DNA of 5,760 nt from Rhodospirillales bacterium (GTDB lineage: Bacteria; Pseudomonadota; Alphaproteobacteria; Acetobacterales; Acetobacteraceae). Made by a program: the position numbers and the translations under genes. The stretch spans positions 1 through 5,760 of the forward strand of contig JAATGE010000353.1 of the NCBI GenBank assembly GCA_015654825.1, read 5' to 3'. How positions within the stretch are numbered: the stretch's first letter is position 1; each line of letters begins with the position of its first letter. The notes under the pieces were generated by a model, which did no database searches, had not been told where the DNA came from, and was given only the letters and a program-made list of their open reading frames with translations. Positions 1 through 5,569 of the stretch are shown in pieces.

Positions 1-23
1 CCCGCTATGACCACGCAGAAGAT

Positions 24-89
24 TCCCGCCGCGCAGCGCTAACGCAGGCGGCGGCACGCCGTCGGGGGTCCAGGGGGCGGAGCCCCTGG
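24..89. repeat. Partial copy of modular palindromic repeat (element A)
   Basis: Bases 24-87 are identical to 5494-5557, a 64-bp exact match about 5.5 kb away. The copy has two modules. The first is a hairpin whose arms CCGCCGC and GCGGCGG flank a GCG-CTAA-CGC inner stem. The second is a core palindrome close to CCAGGGGCAGAGCCCCTGG (70-89). Unlike the copy at 5400-5564, it lacks the left half and the terminal GGCCTT. It lies downstream of ysxC in the gene-free stretch 1-146. The hairpins could help end the leftward transcript, but no T-run follows on that strand. Nothing else is recognisable in 1-146. Confidence 0.85.
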
Positions 90-146
90 TCGGCGAAGCC
101 AGTCAACCTCAACCTATCATGCTCTAAAGCGAACGGTCGGCGGAGG

Positions 147-836
147 CTAAACTAGCGTGGCCAGGTGCGCCCGGAGCACGTCGATGCCCAAACCTGTTTC
201 GCTGCTGGTGGCAATCACCTCCGGGTAGGCGGCGGGGTGCTTTTTCGCCAGGCGCTCTACCTCGGCGATCTTGGCGGCCAGGGCCGGGGGCTTTACGCCG
301 TCGGCCTTGGTGATCACCAAATGATACGTCACCGCGGCGCGGTCCAGCAGGTTCATGACGGCGAGGTCCGATGCCTTTACCTCGATGCGGGCGTCGAGCA
401 GCAGGACGACGCGCTGCAGGTCGGGTCGGCCGCGCAGATAGTCGAACATCAGGCCTTGCCAGTCGCGCTTCACCTCCTTCGCGGCCTGGGCGTAGCCGTA
501 ACCGGGCATGTCCACGAGCGTGAGGCGGTCGCCGAGGTTGAAGAAGTTCAGCTGCTTGGTGCGGCCGGGCTGGTTGGAGGCGCGGGCTAGGGAGTTTTGG
601 CCGGTGAGCGCGTTGATCAGGGAGGATTTGCCGACGTTGGAACGGCCGGCGAAGGCAATCTCCGGGCCGAGCGGGGCCGGGAGCTGGTCGAGGCGCTGGG
701 CCGCGAAGAAGAAGCGGCAGGATTGGGCGAAGAGGAGGCGGCCAAGTTCTAAGTCAAGGCCAGGGCTCTGCCCTGGACCCGCTGGGGCCTGAGGCCCCAG
801 ACCCCCATCATTATGCTCCGCGGGTGACATGGCCAT
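147..836 (-). CDS. ysxC: Ribosome biogenesis GTP-binding protein YsxC/EngB (YihA)
   Basis: This is a TRAFAC-class GTPase of the EngB/YsxC family, a cytoplasmic factor for assembly of the large ribosomal subunit. All five G motifs are visible in the 229 residues: G1 GRSNVGKS at 64-71, G2 threonine in GRTKQ at 91-95, G3 DMPG at 109-112, G4 TKAD at 176-179, and G5-like SSET at 211-214. Family similarity begins around residue 29 (LELGRLLFAQ). Residues 11-27 (Gly/Pro/Ala-rich) are encoded by the left arm of the inverted repeat 756-903, so the N-terminus is repeat-derived. The start is uncertain. ATG at 834-836 and in-frame ATG at 828-830 are the only nearby in-frame ATGs; no clear Shine-Dalgarno precedes either, and an in-frame stop lies upstream at 864-866. 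It is the last gene of the leftward operon in the window, 65 bp after yidC. Identity is secure; the start codon is not. Confidence 0.93.
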   Translation of the reverse strand: MAMSPAEHNDGGLGPQAPAGPGQSPGLDLELGRLLFAQSCRFFFAAQRLDQLPAPLGPEIAFAGRSNVGKSSLINALTGQNSLARASNQPGRTKQLNFFNLGDRLTLVDMPGYGYAQAAKEVKRDWQGLMFDYLRGRPDLQRVVLLLDARIEVKASDLAVMNLLDRAAVTYHLVITKADGVKPPALAAKIAEVERLAKKHPAAYPEVIATSSETGLGIDVLRAHLATLV

Positions 837-903
837 GTACCAAATTAACGGGGGTCTGGGGCCTCAGGCCCCAGCGGGGTCCAGGGGCAGAGCCCCTGGC
901 CTT
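756..903. repeat. Long near-perfect inverted repeat at the yidC-ysxC junction (element B)
   Basis: The left arm (756-806, 51 nt) and right arm (850-903, 54 nt) are reverse complements except for three single-base length differences in G/C runs. Each arm holds a core palindrome (878-901 contains CCAGGGGCAGAGCCCCTGG; the left version is one base pair shorter) and a second palindrome (CTGGGGCCTGAGGCCCCAG at 782-800 and its reverse complement at 856-874). The 43-nt centre (807-849) contains the ysxC start codons. The right end overlaps the yidC TAA (902-904), and the left arm is read as YsxC residues 11-27. In the leftward mRNA the whole element could fold into one long hairpin or into four small ones. 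There are no terminal target duplications or coding capacity, so it looks like a REP/BIME- or MITE-like non-autonomous element. Confidence 0.92.
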
Positions 904-2629
904 ATGCTTTCTTAGTCAGCGTAACATTTCGCTGAATATGCCACTGCTGCGCCATCGTCAGCAGATTGTTCCACGTCCAGTAAATCACCAGCCCTGCCGG
1001 AAACCGCCCCATCATGAACGTAAAGATGATCGGCATGAACTGAAACATCTTCGCCTGCACCGGATCCGGCGGCGGCGGGTTGAGTTTCTGCTGGAAGAAC
1101 ATCGTGACACCCAGCAGCAGCGGCCAGATGCCCAGATGCAGCGTCGGTGAAATCAGCTCCGGGTTGTACGGCAGCATGCCGAACAGCGTGAACACGTTGG
1201 TGGGATCGGTCACGGACAGATCGCGTATCCAGCCGAAGAACGGCGCCTGGCGCATTTCGATCGTGACCAGGATGACCTTGTACAGCGAGAAGAACACCGG
1301 GATCTGGATCAGCAAGGGCAGGCAGCCGCCGGCCTGCGCCGCGGGGCTGATGCCCTCCTGCTTGTAGACCTCCATCATCGCCGCCTGCTGCTTGGCGGGG
1401 TCGTCCTTGTGGCGTTCGCGCGCCGCCTGGATTTTTGGCGCCAGCAGCCGCATCTTGCCCATGGATTGATAGGATTTCGCGGCCAGCGGTTAGAACGCGA
1501 TCTTCACCAGCACGGTGAAAATCAGGATGGCGATGCCGAAATTGCCGGTGACGGAATAGAACCAGTCGATGGCGTAGAAGAACGGCTTGGTCAGGAAGAA
1601 AAAGCGTCCCCAATCCACCGCGTAGCTGAAGCGCGGGATGTTGAGCTGGGTCTCGTAACGGTCCAGCAGGTGCACTTCCTTGGCGCCGACGAACAGCCGG
1701 CTGGAAAATACCGCCGGAGCACCGGGCGCCACGTGCTGCGGCGCGGCCGCCTGGTAGCTGACCTGGTAATGGTCGTGGCCGTCATCCTTGTTGTAGTGCC
1801 ACAGCGCTTTCACCGGCGTCGCCTGGTCCGGAATGACCGCGGTCAGCCAGTATTTATCGCAGAACCCGGCCCAGCCGCCGGCGCCCTCGTGGGTGTAGGC
1901 GGCGCCGTCGTTCTTTTCGCCCTCGCTGCGGGCCTTGGGATAGGTCACTTCCTGGGTGCGGCCGTCCATGACGCCGAGCATGCCTTCGAACAGCACGCTG
2001 TAGCTCGCGGCCGGCGGCAGGTAGTCGCGGCGGATGCGCTGCCAGGGCCACACGTCGACCGCCTTGGTGCCGCCGTTGCGCACGCTTTGCCGCGCCGAAA
2101 ACATGTAGTTGGCGTCGATCGAGAATTCGATCGCGTAGGTCAGGCCCTGGCCGTTGTCCCAGGTCAGCGTCAGCGGATGCGCCTCGGTCAGCTCGCCGCC
2201 GCTGCTGGTCCATAGCGTGGTGTCGTCGGGCACTTTGACGTCGGCGCCGGCCGCCCAGCCGAGCTGGATCGAGCTCGGTTCCGCGTCGTCCGCGGGTTGC
2301 AGCACGTGCACCAGCGGCGAGGATTTCTGCACCGTCTCGTGGTAATCCTTCAGCGCCATTTCATCGACGCGCGCGCCGATCAGGCTGATGCTGCCGGCAA
2401 GGCGCGCCGCGTTGATTTTCGCCCGCGGCGCGGCTCGGGTGTCGGGCGCGCTCGGCGTTGCGGGCAAACCAGGCGACGCGGGCTGGCCGGGAGAAACGGG
2501 CTGCGCGCTCTGCTCGATCGCCGCCTTGTGCACCGGCGCGTGGACCGGCGGGTGCGGCAGCACGAACTGCGACACGGCCAGGATGACCGCCGACAAGGCA
2601 AAGAACAGCAGCAGGCGGTTTCGGTCCAT
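902..2629 (-). pseudogene. yidC: Membrane protein insertase YidC, interrupted by an in-frame TAA
   Basis: YidC/Oxa1-family insertase of the inner membrane, which inserts and folds membrane proteins alone or with SecYEG. The frame spans 575 codons plus the terminal TAA, a normal full length. It shows TM1 (about 6-26), a Pro/Ala-rich linker and large periplasmic domain (about 30-340), TM2 (364-379, FGIAILIFTVLVKIAF), a cytoplasmic coiled region (381-430), TM3 (about 434-455, [14 protein letters not shown]), TM4 (about 497-513) and TM5 (about 529-554). Lys376 matches the position of the groove Arg in E. coli YidC. Codon 380 (1490-1492) is TAA, exactly between TM2 and the conserved PLA that follows; there is no frameshift, and downstream homology resumes at the next codon. 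As read, the product is 379 residues and lacks TM3-5, so it should be inactive. The start ATG (2627-2629) overlaps the yidD stop by 1 nt (TGATG), implying coupling. Real nonsense mutation and sequence error cannot be told apart here. Confidence 0.93.
1490..1492 (-). other. yidC: Premature in-frame stop codon TAA in yidC
   Basis: On the minus strand the codons read ATC GCG TTC TAA CCG CTG GCC, that is I-A-F-stop-P-L-A. From memory of the family, this position holds an aromatic residue (Phe in alphaproteobacterial I/VxFFPLA-type sequences, Tyr in E. coli MYPL). A single base change from TAT or TAC gives TAA; from Phe codons two changes are needed. The gene's own terminal stop is also TAA, and ysxC, rnpA, yidD and cydD end normally, so an altered genetic code is not supported. 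Confidence 0.9.
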
Positions 2630-2886
2630 CAGGCGGCTTTCGGCGAGGCTGGCGTACAGGTGCGGCGCGGCGGCACCGGATCGTGGCCGCATTCGCACCA
2701 GGGGTTGCAGCGCAGTACGCGCCAGGCGGCGAGCCCGGTGCCGCGCACGGCACCGTGGGTGCGCAGCGCCGCGATCGCGTAATCGCTGCAGCTTGGAGAA
2801 AAGCGGCAATTGGCGCCCAGCACCGGGCGCAGGGTCAGCTGGTAGGTGCGCACGGCACCGGTCAGCAGGGCGGCGGCAGGGCTCAT
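2629..2886 (-). CDS. yidD: Membrane protein insertion efficiency factor YidD
   Basis: A small (85-residue) YidD-family protein, thought to be a peripheral, amphipathic inner-membrane protein that assists insertion by YidC. The family core is plain: [20 protein letters not shown] at about 19-38, [10 protein letters not shown] at 40-49, and RVLRCNPW then GHDPVP at about 56-72. The conserved cysteines Cys27, Cys33 and Cys60 are present. The C-terminus after the GHDPVP motif is a short Pro/Ala-rich tail, as is common in the family. The start ATG (2884-2886) overlaps the rnpA stop as ATGA, and the TGA stop shares one base with the yidC ATG, so translation is probably coupled through rnpA-yidD-yidC. 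Its position between rnpA and yidC is the usual one in Gram-negative bacteria. Confidence 0.95.
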   Translation of the reverse strand: MSPAAALLTGAVRTYQLTLRPVLGANCRFSPSCSDYAIAALRTHGAVRGTGLAAWRVLRCNPWCECGHDPVPPRRTCTPASPKAA

Positions 2887-3299
2887 GGCGCGGGCGTGGC
2901 CGGCAGGCCGGCGCGGGCCAGGGCCTGGCGCAGATCCTCGACCAGCAGCGCAAAGCGGCGGGAGCGGGTCTTGTCGCGGCCGACCAGCACCAGGTCGGCG
3001 CCGGTGACCGGCATTTCGCGCAACAGCAGGCGGGCCGCTTCGCGCAGGCGGCGGCGGGTGCGGTTGCGCACCACAGCGTTGCCGACCTTCTTTGTCACGG
3101 TAAAGCCGAGGCGCGCGGGGTTTTCGTCGGCACGGGGCAGCACCTGCAGAACCAGGCCCGGCATGGCGGTCTTGCGCCCTTTGCTGGCGACACGGAGGAA
3201 TTCGGCGCGCCGTTTCAGCCGCGCCGCGGGCGCTGGTTGTTTCAGCGGCGTCGCGGGCGCTGGTGGCTTCGGCTGAGCCGGAGAGGCGGGATGCGCCAT
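2883..3299 (-). CDS. rnpA: Ribonuclease P protein component
   Basis: Protein subunit of RNase P, which with the catalytic RNA trims 5' leaders from precursor tRNAs. The 138 residues contain the conserved core: [17 protein letters not shown] (27-43), [16 protein letters not shown] (65-80) with the signature RNR motif at 78-80 followed by a basic helix [13 protein letters not shown], and DLVLVGRDK (102-110). About 25 extra N-terminal residues rich in Pro and Ala precede the core; part of this comes from an in-frame 27-bp tandem duplication (3212-3265), giving PAPATPLKQ then PAPAARLKR. The ATG at 3297-3299 is preceded by a weak GGGG-like ribosome site and lies 31 bp after the rpmH stop. No later in-frame ATG precedes the core, which supports this start. 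It overlaps yidD by 4 nt. Confidence 0.95.
   Translation of the reverse strand: MAHPASPAQPKPPAPATPLKQPAPAARLKRRAEFLRVASKGRKTAMPGLVLQVLPRADENPARLGFTVTKKVGNAVVRNRTRRRLREAARLLLREMPVTGADLVLVGRDKTRSRRFALLVEDLRQALARAGLPATPAP
3212..3265 (-). repeat. 27-bp in-frame tandem duplication in rnpA
   Basis: Two adjacent 27-bp units (3212-3238 and 3239-3265) match at 24 of 27 positions. Because 27 is nine codons, the frame is kept and the protein gains a second Pro-Ala-Pro-Ala-x-x-Leu-Lys unit just before the RnpA core. The three mismatches show that the duplication is not brand new. Confidence 0.85.
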
Positions 3300-3308
3300 G
3301 GCACGGCG

Positions 3309-3338
3309 CCCCGGCTTACGCGGCCCCGGCTTAAGCGG
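3309..3338 (-). repeat. 15-bp tandem duplication at the rpmH stop codon
   Basis: CCCCGGCTTACGCGG (3309-3323) is followed directly by CCCCGGCTTAAGCGG (3324-3338), matching at 14 of 15 bases. Each unit contains TTA on the plus strand, so rpmH ends in TAA (3331-3333) and meets a second in-frame TAA 15 nt later (3316-3318). It lies in the rpmH-rnpA gap. Confidence 0.8.
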
Positions 3339-3465
3339 AGAGACGTTTACGACCCTTGGCGCGGCGATTGGCGAGCACCCGGCGGCCGCCGACGGTCGCC
3401 ATGCGGGTGCGAAAACCGTGCCGATGCTTGCGGACGAGTTTCGATGGCTGGTAGGTGCGCTTCAC
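3331..3465 (-). CDS. rpmH: 50S ribosomal protein L34
   Basis: The 44-residue basic protein beginning [20 protein letters not shown] and ending KGRKRLSA is a textbook L34, a structural component of the large ribosomal subunit near the exit-tunnel region. Length equals the usual 44 residues in alphaproteobacteria. The start is a GTG (3463-3465) read as Met, because homology begins exactly there; an open frame continues upstream to an ATG at 3552, but its residues are unrelated to L34. A GGAG sequence (3476-3479) lies 10 nt before the GTG. It is the first gene of the leftward operon, followed by rnpA as in most bacteria. Confidence 0.97.
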   Translation of the reverse strand: MKRTYQPSKLVRKHRHGFRTRMATVGGRRVLANRRAKGRKRLSA

Positions 3466-3475
3466 GAGACCAAAA

Positions 3476-3479
3476 CTCC
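3476..3479 (-). promoter_or_regulatory. rpmH: Ribosome binding site (GGAG) supporting the GTG start of rpmH
   Basis: On the minus strand GGAG stands 10 nt upstream of the GTG start. The spacing is slightly long but acceptable, and it supports the short 44-residue form over the upstream ATG at 3550-3552. Confidence 0.55.
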
Positions 3480-3523
3480 AACAGCAAGCGCGGGGCAGAT
3501 CGTGCTCCGGGCGTGAGGCGGGG

Positions 3524-3552
3524 CTTTTAGGGCCCCATCCCGGCCGCGTCAA
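3524..3552 (-). promoter_or_regulatory. Candidate sigma-70-type promoter of the rpmH operon
   Basis: Reading leftward, TTGACG (3552-3547) matches the -35 consensus at five of six bases and is followed after exactly 17 nt by TAAAAG (3529-3524), which matches TATAAT at four of six. Transcription would begin near 3517, giving a leader of about 50 nt before the rpmH GTG. The -35 box lies in the first unit of the 24-bp tandem repeat. This is a motif call only. Confidence 0.45.
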
Positions 3553-3642
3553 TCGGGTTTGGCCGGCCGCGCCGATCCGGCTTTGCCGGGGCCTGTCGAT
3601 CCGGCTGCGCCGAGGCTTGTCAATCCGGCTTTGCCAGGGGGC
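3548..3642. repeat. Four degenerate 24-bp tandem repeats between rpmH and cydD
   Basis: Four head-to-tail units begin at 3548, 3571, 3595 and 3619. Each starts with a GTCAATCCGG- or GTCGATCCGG-like sequence and continues with CTTTGCCGGGGCCT-like bases. Most contain CCGGC-TTT-GCCGG or a variant, a small palindrome. The first unit is the most diverged. They sit in the 246-bp divergent intergenic region (3466-3711). On the plus strand an open frame through them is continuous with cydD, but it encodes only an 8-residue Pro/Ala repeat ([12 protein letters not shown]), so I treat them as non-coding. The rest of the region shows only the rpmH promoter candidate and no clear cydD promoter. Confidence 0.75.
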
Positions 3643-3711
3643 CTAACCGCAACAGGCGTCCTTCGTCCACTGGTCCGGCGCGGGCGCGGCCGCTACACCA
3701 CCGTGGAAGTG

Positions 3712-5388
3712 ATGCAGGACACGAAGAAGGCCGCCCGGGCCTGGACCCGGCAGCAGACCAGGCAAGGGTGGCGCGCCGCCTGGCCGGTGATGCTGCTTGG
3801 GCTGGCCGGCACCGCCGCCGCGGTGGGACAGGCGGGATGCCTGGCCGTGGTCCTTGGCGCCGTGCTGGCCGGCCGCGCGGTGCCGCTTCATGCAGTGGGC
3901 GTGTTCGCCTGGCGGGCCGCTTTGCGCGTGGGGTTGGGCTTCGCTTCCTACCTGCGATCGTTCGAGGCGGGGGCCGCCGGCCGAAGCCGCTTGCGGGCCG
4001 ATATCGTGGCGCGGCTGCTGGCGGCCGGCCCGTCCCTGTTACGCACACGCCATTCGGGCGAATTGGCCAGCGTCGCGGTGGACGAGGTGGAGGCGGTGGA
4101 CGGCCTGTTCTCCCGCTGGGTGCCGGCGGCCTCGCTGGCTGTGGCGGCGCCGCTGCTGGTGGCGCTGGTGGCGGTCGCCGTCGATCCGGTGGCCGCCGCG
4201 ATCCTGGCCGGCGCCGGGCTGCTGGTGCCGGTGGGGCAGGCGCTTGCCGGGGTCGGCGCTGCCGCGGCCAGCCGCGGGCAGTTTCTCGCGCTTGCCCGCC
4301 TGCAGGCGCGGTTCCTGGATCGGGTGCGCGGCATCGCCACCATCGTGCTCGCCGGGCGCGCCGATGATGAGGCCCGCGCCCTGGCGATTGCCGCGGACGA
4401 ACTGCGGGCGCGGACGATGCGCGTGCTGCGCGTGGCGTTCATTTCGTCGGCCATGCTGGACGCCGCGATGGCGAGCGCGCTGATCGCGCTCGTGGTGCGG
4501 TATCGCCATGCGCTGGCGCTGCATGCGGGCTCGCCGGTGACGGCGCTGTTCCTGCTGCTGCTGGTGCCGGAGTTCTTCGCTCCGCTGCGGGGCTTTGCCG
4601 CCGCCTACCAGGACCGGCTGCACGCCACCGGGGCCGCCGAGGCCATCATGCAGGTTCCGCCGCGGCCGGCGGCACCGCTGCAAAAACCAGCGATCCGCAC
4701 GGTGGAGGCGCATGGCGTCAGCGTCGCGTTCCAGGCGGTGAAATTTACCTGGGATGCGTCCCGCGGGCCGGCGCTGGATGGGCTGAGTTTCGTGCTGCCG
4801 GCCGGGGAGATGCTGGTGCTGGCGGGACCCTCGGGGTCGGGAAAATCCACCGTCATCGAGTTGCTGCTCGGCTTCGTGCGACCGGACTCCGGGCGCATCC
4901 TGTTGAACGGCATGGATATTTCCGAAATTGTCCCCGAGGCGCTGAGCAAGTTGACGGCCTGGATCGGCCAGCAGCCGACGCTGTTCGCTGGCAGCATCCG
5001 GCAGAACATCCGGTTTGCCCGGCCGGAGGCGACTGACGCCGAAACCGAGGAGGCGGCGAAGCTGGCGGGCGTCGCCGAGTTTGCCGCCGCACTGCCGGGC
5101 GGCCTCGAAACACCGATCGGCGAGGGCGGACACGGCATTTCCGGCGGCCAGGCGCAGCGCGTCGCGATCGCGCGCGCGTTCCTGAAAAACGCGCCGCTGC
5201 TGCTGCTCGATGAGCCGACCAGCCACCTTGACCCGGCAACGGAGCTCGCCGTGCTGGCCAGCCTGCGGCGGCTGGCGGTGGGACGCACCGTGGTCATGGC
5301 CTCGCACTCCGCGGCGGCGCACGCATTCGGCGGCCGCCGGCTGGATTTGCGCGAGGGCAAGGCAGTGGTGGCGCGGGGGGCAGCGTGA
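3712..5388 (+). CDS. cydD: Thiol reductant/heme ABC exporter subunit CydD
   Basis: One half of the heterodimeric inner-membrane ABC transporter CydDC, required for assembly of cytochrome bd. It was described as a cysteine/glutathione exporter and more recently proposed to carry heme. The 558-residue product is a fused membrane-ATPase half-transporter. Six hydrophobic segments fill about 16-325, the last with PEFFAPLRGF, typical of CydD. The ATPase domain has Walker A GPSGSGKST (372-380), Q-loop WIGQQP (417-422), signature ISGGQ (476-480), Walker B LLLLDEPT (496-503, catalytic Glu501) and H-loop ASHS with His532. All catalytic residues are present. I chose ATG at 3712-3714: the open frame extends to 3559, but that part is low-complexity tandem repeat. 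GGAAG stands only 2 nt before this ATG, so the ribosome site is poor, and the nearby GTGs (3703, 3709) are alternatives. cydC follows after 181 bp filled by a repeat. Confidence 0.93.
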   Translation: MQDTKKAARAWTRQQTRQGWRAAWPVMLLGLAGTAAAVGQAGCLAVVLGAVLAGRAVPLHAVGVFAWRAALRVGLGFASYLRSFEAGAAGRSRLRADIVARLLAAGPSLLRTRHSGELASVAVDEVEAVDGLFSRWVPAASLAVAAPLLVALVAVAVDPVAAAILAGAGLLVPVGQALAGVGAAAASRGQFLALARLQARFLDRVRGIATIVLAGRADDEARALAIAADELRARTMRVLRVAFISSAMLDAAMASALIALVVRYRHALALHAGSPVTALFLLLLVPEFFAPLRGFAAAYQDRLHATGAAEAIMQVPPRPAAPLQKPAIRTVEAHGVSVAFQAVKFTWDASRGPALDGLSFVLPAGEMLVLAGPSGSGKSTVIELLLGFVRPDSGRILLNGMDISEIVPEALSKLTAWIGQQPTLFAGSIRQNIRFARPEATDAETEEAAKLAGVAEFAAALPGGLETPIGEGGHGISGGQAQRVAIARAFLKNAPLLLLDEPTSHLDPATELAVLASLRRLAVGRTVVMASHSAAAHAFGGRRLDLREGKAVVARGAA

Positions 5389-5399
5389 GGAAGTCCAAG

Positions 5400-5564
5400 A
5401 AGGCCAGGGGCTCTGCCCTTGGACCAAGCTGGGGCCGTCACGCGAAAGCGTGCTGCGCACGACGGCCCCAGACCCCCGATATTGGGGGGACCCTCCCGCC
5501 GCGCAGCGCTAACGCAGGCGGCGGCACGCCGTCGGGGGTCCAGGGGGCGGAGCCCCTTGGCCTT
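5400..5564. repeat. Composite palindromic repeat between cydD and cydC (element C)
   Basis: The ends are imperfect inverted repeats: AAGGCCAGGGGCTCTGCCCT onward (5400-5425) against its complement ending GGCCTT (5537-5564). Inside lie three hairpins. CTGGGGCCGTC (5429-5439) pairs perfectly with GACGGCCCCAG (5461-5471), enclosing ACGC-GAAA-GCGT (5440-5451). CCCCC and GGGGG flank an AT-rich spacer (about 5473-5489). CCGCCGC/GCGGCGG repeats the hairpin of element A. Bases 5494-5557 are identical to 24-87. The outer arms and the CTGGGGCC module are shared with element B. It fills nearly all of the 181-bp gap and has no coding capacity. Confidence 0.88.
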
Positions 5565-5567
5565 TTT
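5540..5567 (+). terminator. Terminator-like hairpin plus T-run upstream of cydC
   Basis: A 9-bp stem (5540-5548 pairing with 5552-5560, one G-U pair, loop GGA) is followed after two bases by TTTTT (5563-5567). This has the shape of an intrinsic terminator on the cydD-cydC strand, only 2 nt before the cydC ATG. It is formed by the right end of element C. Whether it ends or merely reduces transcription into cydC is not knowable from sequence. Confidence 0.45.
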
Positions 5568-5569
5568 CC

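Noticed and set aside
1..42. Possible 3' end of a plus-strand gene (frame 1 reading ...IPAAQR then TAA at 40-42)
   Set aside because: Only about 13 codons are visible and the last ones plus the stop come from the repeat; too little to support a gene.
902..1462. A separate short YidC-like gene starting at Met 1462
   Set aside because: It is simply the C-terminal part of the same frame after the TAA; it lacks TM1, TM2 and a ribosome site.
1490..1492. Alternative genetic code or programmed frameshift explaining the yidC stop
   Set aside because: The reading frame is unchanged across the stop, and TAA terminates rpmH and yidC normally here.
1409..2215. Long plus-strand open frame opposite yidC, and similar long frames opposite or within ysxC, rnpA and cydD
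   Set aside because: These are GC-rich antisense or out-of-frame shadows, low-complexity in composition, overlapping genes with clear family motifs.
2630..2953. Upstream extension of the yidC frame into yidD and rnpA
   Set aside because: It overlaps yidD fully and has arginine-rich shadow composition; the ATG at 2627-2629 gives the typical YidC start [15 protein letters not shown].
3521..3535. GGGGC-TTTTAGG-GCCCC inverted repeat as a terminator
   Set aside because: The stem is only 5 bp with no following T-run on either strand, and it overlaps the better-supported rpmH promoter candidate.
3466..3552. Long form of L34 starting at ATG 3550-3552
   Set aside because: L34 homology starts exactly at the GTG 3463-3465 with a GGAG upstream; the extension would be unrelated to the family.
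3548..3642. CRISPR array
   Set aside because: The 24-bp units are contiguous with no unique spacers between them.
3559..3711. N-terminal extension of CydD from an ATG at 3559
   Set aside because: The 51 extra residues are encoded largely by the 24-bp tandem repeats and have no resemblance to CydD, which begins near 3712.
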